Shown: positions 60,965-64,000 of the stretch, one piece after another
Numbering within the stretch: position 1 is the first letter of the stretch
Layout: every line of letters begins with the position of its first letter
Source of the DNA: Micromonospora nigra
GTDB taxonomy: Bacteria; Actinomycetota; Actinomycetes; Mycobacteriales; Micromonosporaceae
Assembly: GCF_900091585.1 (NCBI RefSeq)
Contig: NZ_FMHT01000003.1
Coordinates: 3,153,501-3,217,500, forward strand
DNA: 64,000 nt
Reading direction: 5' to 3'
Program-made: the position numbers and the translations under genes
Notes under the pieces: model-generated
Told to the model about the DNA's origin: nothing
What the model saw: only the letters and a program-made list of their open reading frames with translations
Database searches by the model: none

Positions 60965-61621
60965 TCAGGCCGTCCGGGTCAGCACGACCGCGAGCCGGTC
61001 CTGTGCGGACAGTGCGACCACGGCTGGCACGTCCCGTACGGCCAGGGCCAGGTAGACCACCACCTCGTCGTTGCTGCCGGGGGTGGCGGTGTCGATGACG
61101 GTGGCCTCGAACCGGGTGGCGGTCGAGGCGCGTGCCGAGTCGTCGTCGGGGGTGCTGACCAGCAGCACCCGGTCGCCGGGGCGCAGCACCCGGGCCGGCA
61201 CCTCCGCCGGCTTGAGGCCCAGCGCGAACTGCTGTTGCCCGGGGCCGAGCAGCGGATCCTCGGTGAGCTGCTCCATGGTCAGCAGGGTGCCGGGGGTGAG
61301 CGCCACGGCGGCCCGCAGGCCGACCACCTCGTCCAGGTTCCCGGACGGCACGGGGGACAGCCCCCGACCGCCGGCCACCTGTACGGAGATCAGGTCGTCG
61401 GCGCTGAGCACGGTGCCCACCTCGACGGGGCGGGCGATCGCGAGGTAGCTGCCGGTGGCCCGCACGGAGGTGACCGCGAACGCCGCTCCCAGGCCGCCGA
61501 GGGCGATCAGCAGCACGGCCAGGCCGAGGAGCCCGGGTCGGGTGCGGCGCTGCCGCACGACCTTGGGCGGGGCGACCGGAGCGTCCACCGGCCCGGTCCC
61601 GGGACGTGTCGCCAGGCTCAT
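60965..61621 (-). CDS. SAF-domain (CpaB/RcpC-like) pilus protein
   Basis: A 218-residue protein with one N-terminal membrane helix (LLGLAVLLIALGGLGAAFAVTSV) and a SAF domain (RPVEVGTVLSADDLISVQVAGG... LTPGTLLTMEQL), as in CpaB/RcpC, which interact with the secretin or the wall in Tad systems. The C-terminal part (VLRPGDRVLLVSTPDDD) is also CpaB-like. ATG 61621 overlaps the upstream stop (ATGA). Confidence 0.85.
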   Translation of the reverse strand: MSLATRPGTGPVDAPVAPPKVVRQRRTRPGLLGLAVLLIALGGLGAAFAVTSVRATGSYLAIARPVEVGTVLSADDLISVQVAGGRGLSPVPSGNLDEVVGLRAAVALTPGTLLTMEQLTEDPLLGPGQQQFALGLKPAEVPARVLRPGDRVLLVSTPDDDSARASTATRFEATVIDTATPGSNDEVVVYLALAVRDVPAVVALSAQDRLAVVLTRTA

Positions 61622-62604
61622 CGGTTCACCACCTGAAGTTCGTTGATCTGGATCTCGACCGTTCCGGTGGTGCGGGTCAGCGGGATCTGGCCGGTCTGGC
61701 CGCCGCCCCACCAGTGCACGGTCCAGTACGTGGTGGCCCACACCGAATAGCGGCGGGGCAGCTGGTAGCCGCGGTCGTAGCCGCAGGTCGGGGAGCGCTT
61801 ACCGGCGTGTGGCCCGGTGGCCCGGTAGGGAGTGCCGGCCCGGCCCGCGCCGGTGCAGGTGACCTTCTGGCCGTCGCCCATGTCCCAGACGATCCGGTCG
61901 AAGTCGGGTCGGATGGTGACGGTCAGGCCGCGGTCGGTGTCGGACTTCGCCGGGATCGGGCCGAAGGTGGCCGGCCGGTTGTCGCCCCACATCCACACGG
62001 GCAGGCCGACCAGGCCGGGGCCCTTGCTGCGGCGGGGGGCGACCTTGATCCGGGGTGCCTCGATGGTGATGGTGGCCAGCACGCGGCGGGCGATCTCCTC
62101 CGGGTCGGGCGGGGTGCCGAAGCCGGGTGGCGGGGCGTCGAGTGGCACCGACGTCTGGTCGCCGAGACCGGCGTTGCAGGTGCGGGTGTACCACTGCTGG
62201 CCGTCGGGGGCCTCGGGCTGCGGCTCGGCGAGCTTGTAGTAGCAGCCGTCGCCGTTGTTGAACCAGCCGAGCACGTCGTGGTAGCAGGGCACGGTGCGGC
62301 CGTTCCACTGGCACTTGCCGCTGCCGCTGCCGCCGCCGGAGTTCCCGCCGTCGTCGCCGCCGTCGCCGCCACCGCCGGGGATGCCCGGGTCGTCGTCCCA
62401 GACGCTGCAGTTGGGCTGCGCGGGCGGGCATTCGGCGCCGGGATCGGCGGCGAGCGCGGGCACGGCCCCGGCAGCCAGCAGCAGGGTCAGGCCGGCGGCG
62501 AGCAGCGCGGCGCGGCGGGCGGGGGCGAGCACTGACGCGCGGCGGGCGGGGGCGAGCAGCGACGCGCGGCGGGCGGGAGCGCCGGCCGACCGGCGGGTCA
62601 GCAC
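61618..62604 (-). CDS. Secreted/exported protein of the Tad locus, unknown function
   Basis: A 328-residue exported protein. The signal peptide is preceded by a repeat-built basic lead (ARRASLLAP, ARRASVLAP, ARRAALLA); the hydrophobic core is AGLTLLLAAGAVPALAA. The mature part has a Gly/Asp-rich linker, six or more cysteines (GAECPPAQPNCSVW, KCQWNGRTVPCYHD, GCYYKLAE, TRTCNAG) and a beta-rich end (ITIEAPRIKVAPRRSKGPGLVGLPVWMWGDN, RPDFDRIVWDMGDGQKVTCTGAG). Similar proteins accompany actinomycete Tad genes; no function is known. GTG 62604 overlaps the preceding gene. Confidence 0.77.
   Translation of the reverse strand: MLTRRSAGAPARRASLLAPARRASVLAPARRAALLAAGLTLLLAAGAVPALAADPGAECPPAQPNCSVWDDDPGIPGGGGDGGDDGGNSGGGSGSGKCQWNGRTVPCYHDVLGWFNNGDGCYYKLAEPQPEAPDGQQWYTRTCNAGLGDQTSVPLDAPPPGFGTPPDPEEIARRVLATITIEAPRIKVAPRRSKGPGLVGLPVWMWGDNRPATFGPIPAKSDTDRGLTVTIRPDFDRIVWDMGDGQKVTCTGAGRAGTPYRATGPHAGKRSPTCGYDRGYQLPRRYSVWATTYWTVHWWGGGQTGQIPLTRTTGTVEIQINELQVVNR
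62510..62580. repeat. 27-bp tandem repeats in the signal region of a Tad-locus gene
   Basis: Units at 62510-62536 and 62537-62563 differ by only two bases and a partial third follows. They encode ARRASxLAP repeats ahead of the signal-peptide core. Confidence 0.8.
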
Positions 62605-63158
62605 GGCTGGTCCTGGTGGGCGGCCCCGGTGCTGATCAGCCAGCGTCCGTCGGGGTAGCGGGTGGCGACGGCGGTGGCCAGGTGCCGGCTTCCGTCGCTG
62701 CCGGGAACGGTGCGCTTGTTGCGGGTGAAGACCAGCCGGTAGCCGGTGGCGTCGAGGCAGTCCTGGATCTCCACGGTGGGCGGATCGGCCTCCAGGTCGA
62801 CGGTGGTGACGGTCGGGTCGGAGCGCAGCGTGCCGGTGCCGACCGCGCCGTTCTCGCGGGCCCGGTGCAGGGCCAGCCGCACCTTGGTCAGCAGCGGGTC
62901 GGCCACGTAGCGGGCCAGCTCGGGGTGTCGCGGGTCGCTGTGCCGCCCGGCGGCGCGCGAGGCGTCGAGATATCCGGCGTACGCGGCGAGGGCCGCCTCG
63001 GCCGCCGCCCGTTGCGCGGCGTCGCGGTCGGCGGGGGCGGCGGCCCGGCGGTCGGACGCCGTCCGGGTGGTCGCCTCTGGTTCGGCCGCGCACGCGGCGG
63101 CGGGGCCGACCGCCAGGGTCGCGAGCAGTCCGGCCGCCCAGCATCGCTGTCGTCGCAC
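62598..63158 (-). CDS. Putative lipoprotein at the head of the Tad operon
   Basis: A 186-residue lipoprotein (signal VRRQRCWAAGLLATLAVGPAAAC, lipid cysteine after AAA). The mature protein has an Ala-rich helical stretch (RDAAQRAAAEAALAAYAGYLDASRAAG) and a cystatin/SnoaL-like C-terminal region (GTGTLRSDPTVTTVDLEADPPTVEIQDCLDATGYRLVFTRNKRTVP). GTG 63158 has GGAGGA upstream. It overlaps the next Tad gene by seven bases and is probably the first gene of the operon. Confidence 0.76.
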   Translation of the reverse strand: MRRQRCWAAGLLATLAVGPAAACAAEPEATTRTASDRRAAAPADRDAAQRAAAEAALAAYAGYLDASRAAGRHSDPRHPELARYVADPLLTKVRLALHRARENGAVGTGTLRSDPTVTTVDLEADPPTVEIQDCLDATGYRLVFTRNKRTVPGSDGSRHLATAVATRYPDGRWLISTGAAHQDQPC

Positions 63159-63750
63159 CGTCGTCCTCCTCGGTGTCCACCACCCGGTGGCCACCCTCGT
63201 GAGCCGGCCATCCGGGCAGGCGGCAGCGCGACCGATTGCGTCCGGCTGCTCGGTCGAACTACCCGCCACATTTACCGATACGGATCTTTAGGAATGCATG
63301 TGTCCCAGGTCGTCGGTTTCGTCCACGGTGGGTTGCGTCACACCCAAGGGGCGAGCATAGGCTGACGCCCGCCGATGCAACAGAGGCAATTCGTTCGAAC
63401 ACTTTGAGTGATGACAGGTGGTGGGTGCTGGTGGTTGCCGGCAGGTTGCGGGCGTCCGTCGGGCTGGGGTGGGGCGTGGGCGTCCGGACCCGGCACGCCC
63501 GGGGATCGACCCCTCGAGGGCCGGCCCACTGCCGTTTCACACCGGGTGGTGGGCGGGCTTTCTGGTCCGATCCGTCCCGCACTGCCCCGACTCAACGAAA
63601 GGGCGAATTGCAATCCGTGGGAATCTCACATGAGTGCGGGAAACGATTGGTGGGTGACACCCGTCATGCTCCGGGCGTCATCGGCTGTCACACGTCCACA
63701 TCGGCGACGCTACGGTCGGTCACCGGTGTCGGGGGGAGCGGGAAGCAGCC
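63159..63750. other. Divergent intergenic region of the Tad locus
   Basis: About 590 bases with no convincing gene. It contains an AT-rich stretch near 63265-63300 that probably holds the Tad operon promoter, a GTTCGAAC palindrome (63393-63400) in another AT-rich patch, and a TACGGT -10-like box (63711-63716) that could serve the rightward gene. Confidence 0.5.
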
Positions 63751-64000
63751 GTGACCCTCACCGAGACCCCGTCGGGCGTACGCCGCCACGGCCCCCGCGT
63801 CGCGGCCCTGCTGACCCTCACCCCGCTGCTGCGGCTGGCCGTCGTGCGGCACGCCGTACCCCCGGAATCTCCCCACCGGGCGGCGTGTGACGCCTGCGGC
63901 ACGCCGATCCGCCTCGACCGGCCCTGGCCGGTGCTCGGCCCCACCGCCCGGTGCGGCGGGTGCGGCACCCGGGTCGGCCCACCGCCCGCGACCGTGGAAC
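63751..64000 (+). CDS. Probable prepilin peptidase (A24), N-terminal part, cut by the window end
   Basis: Starts at GTG 63751 with GGAAG upstream and runs off the window. The first 83 residues contain a hydrophobic stretch (RVAALLTLTPLLRLAVVRHAV), then four cysteines in CDACGTPIRLDRPWPVLGPTARCGGCGTRVG. This two-CxxC zinc-like motif is the signature of the cytosolic loop after the first helix of prepilin peptidases. Position beside a Tad locus fits. The catalytic Asp residues lie beyond the window, so the call is provisional. Confidence 0.65.
   Translation, partial: MTLTETPSGVRRHGPRVAALLTLTPLLRLAVVRHAVPPESPHRAACDACGTPIRLDRPWPVLGPTARCGGCGTRVGPPPATVE

Noticed and set aside
63236..63754. A 172-codon plus-strand frame and shorter frames in the gap before the prepilin peptidase gene
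   Set aside because: They lack ribosome binding sites and protein-like composition, and the region has AT-rich promoter character.

Overview
The window is high-GC, gene-dense actinomycete chromosome. It resembles Micromonosporaceae (Micromonospora or relatives): GTG starts are common, genes are often coupled through 4-base GTGA/ATGA overlaps, and the order purF-purM-DUF3073-valine dehydrogenase-conserved protein-bldC matches the Streptomyces/Micromonospora chromosome core. I see no insertion sequence, prophage, CRISPR array or rRNA operon. The genus is an inference; no marker gene settles it.

Layout. 1-4340: a DUF3686-type 'DNA repair ATPase', broken by a one-base frameshift near 940 and cut at its 5' end by the window edge. 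4331-8336: a lipid-activation operon (acyl-CoA synthetase, acyl-CoA dehydrogenase, SCP2 protein) divergent from a TetR regulator, with a large palindrome between. 8395-12431: a tightly coupled four-gene operon (NrtR-like Nudix regulator, J-domain/pseudokinase fusion, VWA protein, divergent adenylosuccinate-synthetase paralogue) that I cannot match to a characterised system. 12518-16255: a fatty-acid block like mycobacterial htdX-fabG4-fadA2. 16338-29874: purine genes purB, purSQL, purF and purM, interleaved with a YbjQ protein, a trypsin-like protease, a phosphosulfolactate-phosphatase-like gene and a membrane protein with a long Gly/Tyr/Gln-rich cytosolic tail. 30016-31354: a two-gene radical-SAM cyclophane RiPP cassette (AmcB/AmcA type) sitting between purM and the DUF3073-vdh-bldC block. 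33288-43228: housekeeping and small accessory genes, including an ABC solute-binding lipoprotein whose two halves are in circularly permuted order. 43332-43660: tRNA-Glu, -Asp and -Phe. 44664-51197: a carotenoid/photoprotection cluster (LitR-like regulator, idi, crtI, crtE, crtB, phr). 52141-52996: a cobalamin riboswitch and bluB. 53933-64000: a Tad/Flp pilus locus ending in the start of a probable prepilin peptidase.

How the genes fit together. purB, purSQL, purF and purM supply most of the IMP/AMP steps. The beta-oxidation and ketoacyl-reduction genes in 4-8 kb and 12-16 kb may share one TetR regulon, because related TACT...GTA sites lie in both divergent promoters. The carotenoid cluster is probably controlled by the B12-binding MerR protein it encodes, and bluB downstream makes the lower ligand of that cofactor under its own B12 riboswitch. 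The Tad genes form a nearly continuous operon for a Flp-type pilus.

Best second-look items: the Nudix/J-pseudokinase/VWA/PurA-like operon, the circularly permuted binding protein, the AmcBA cassette with its structured leader, and the FUS-like low-complexity membrane protein.
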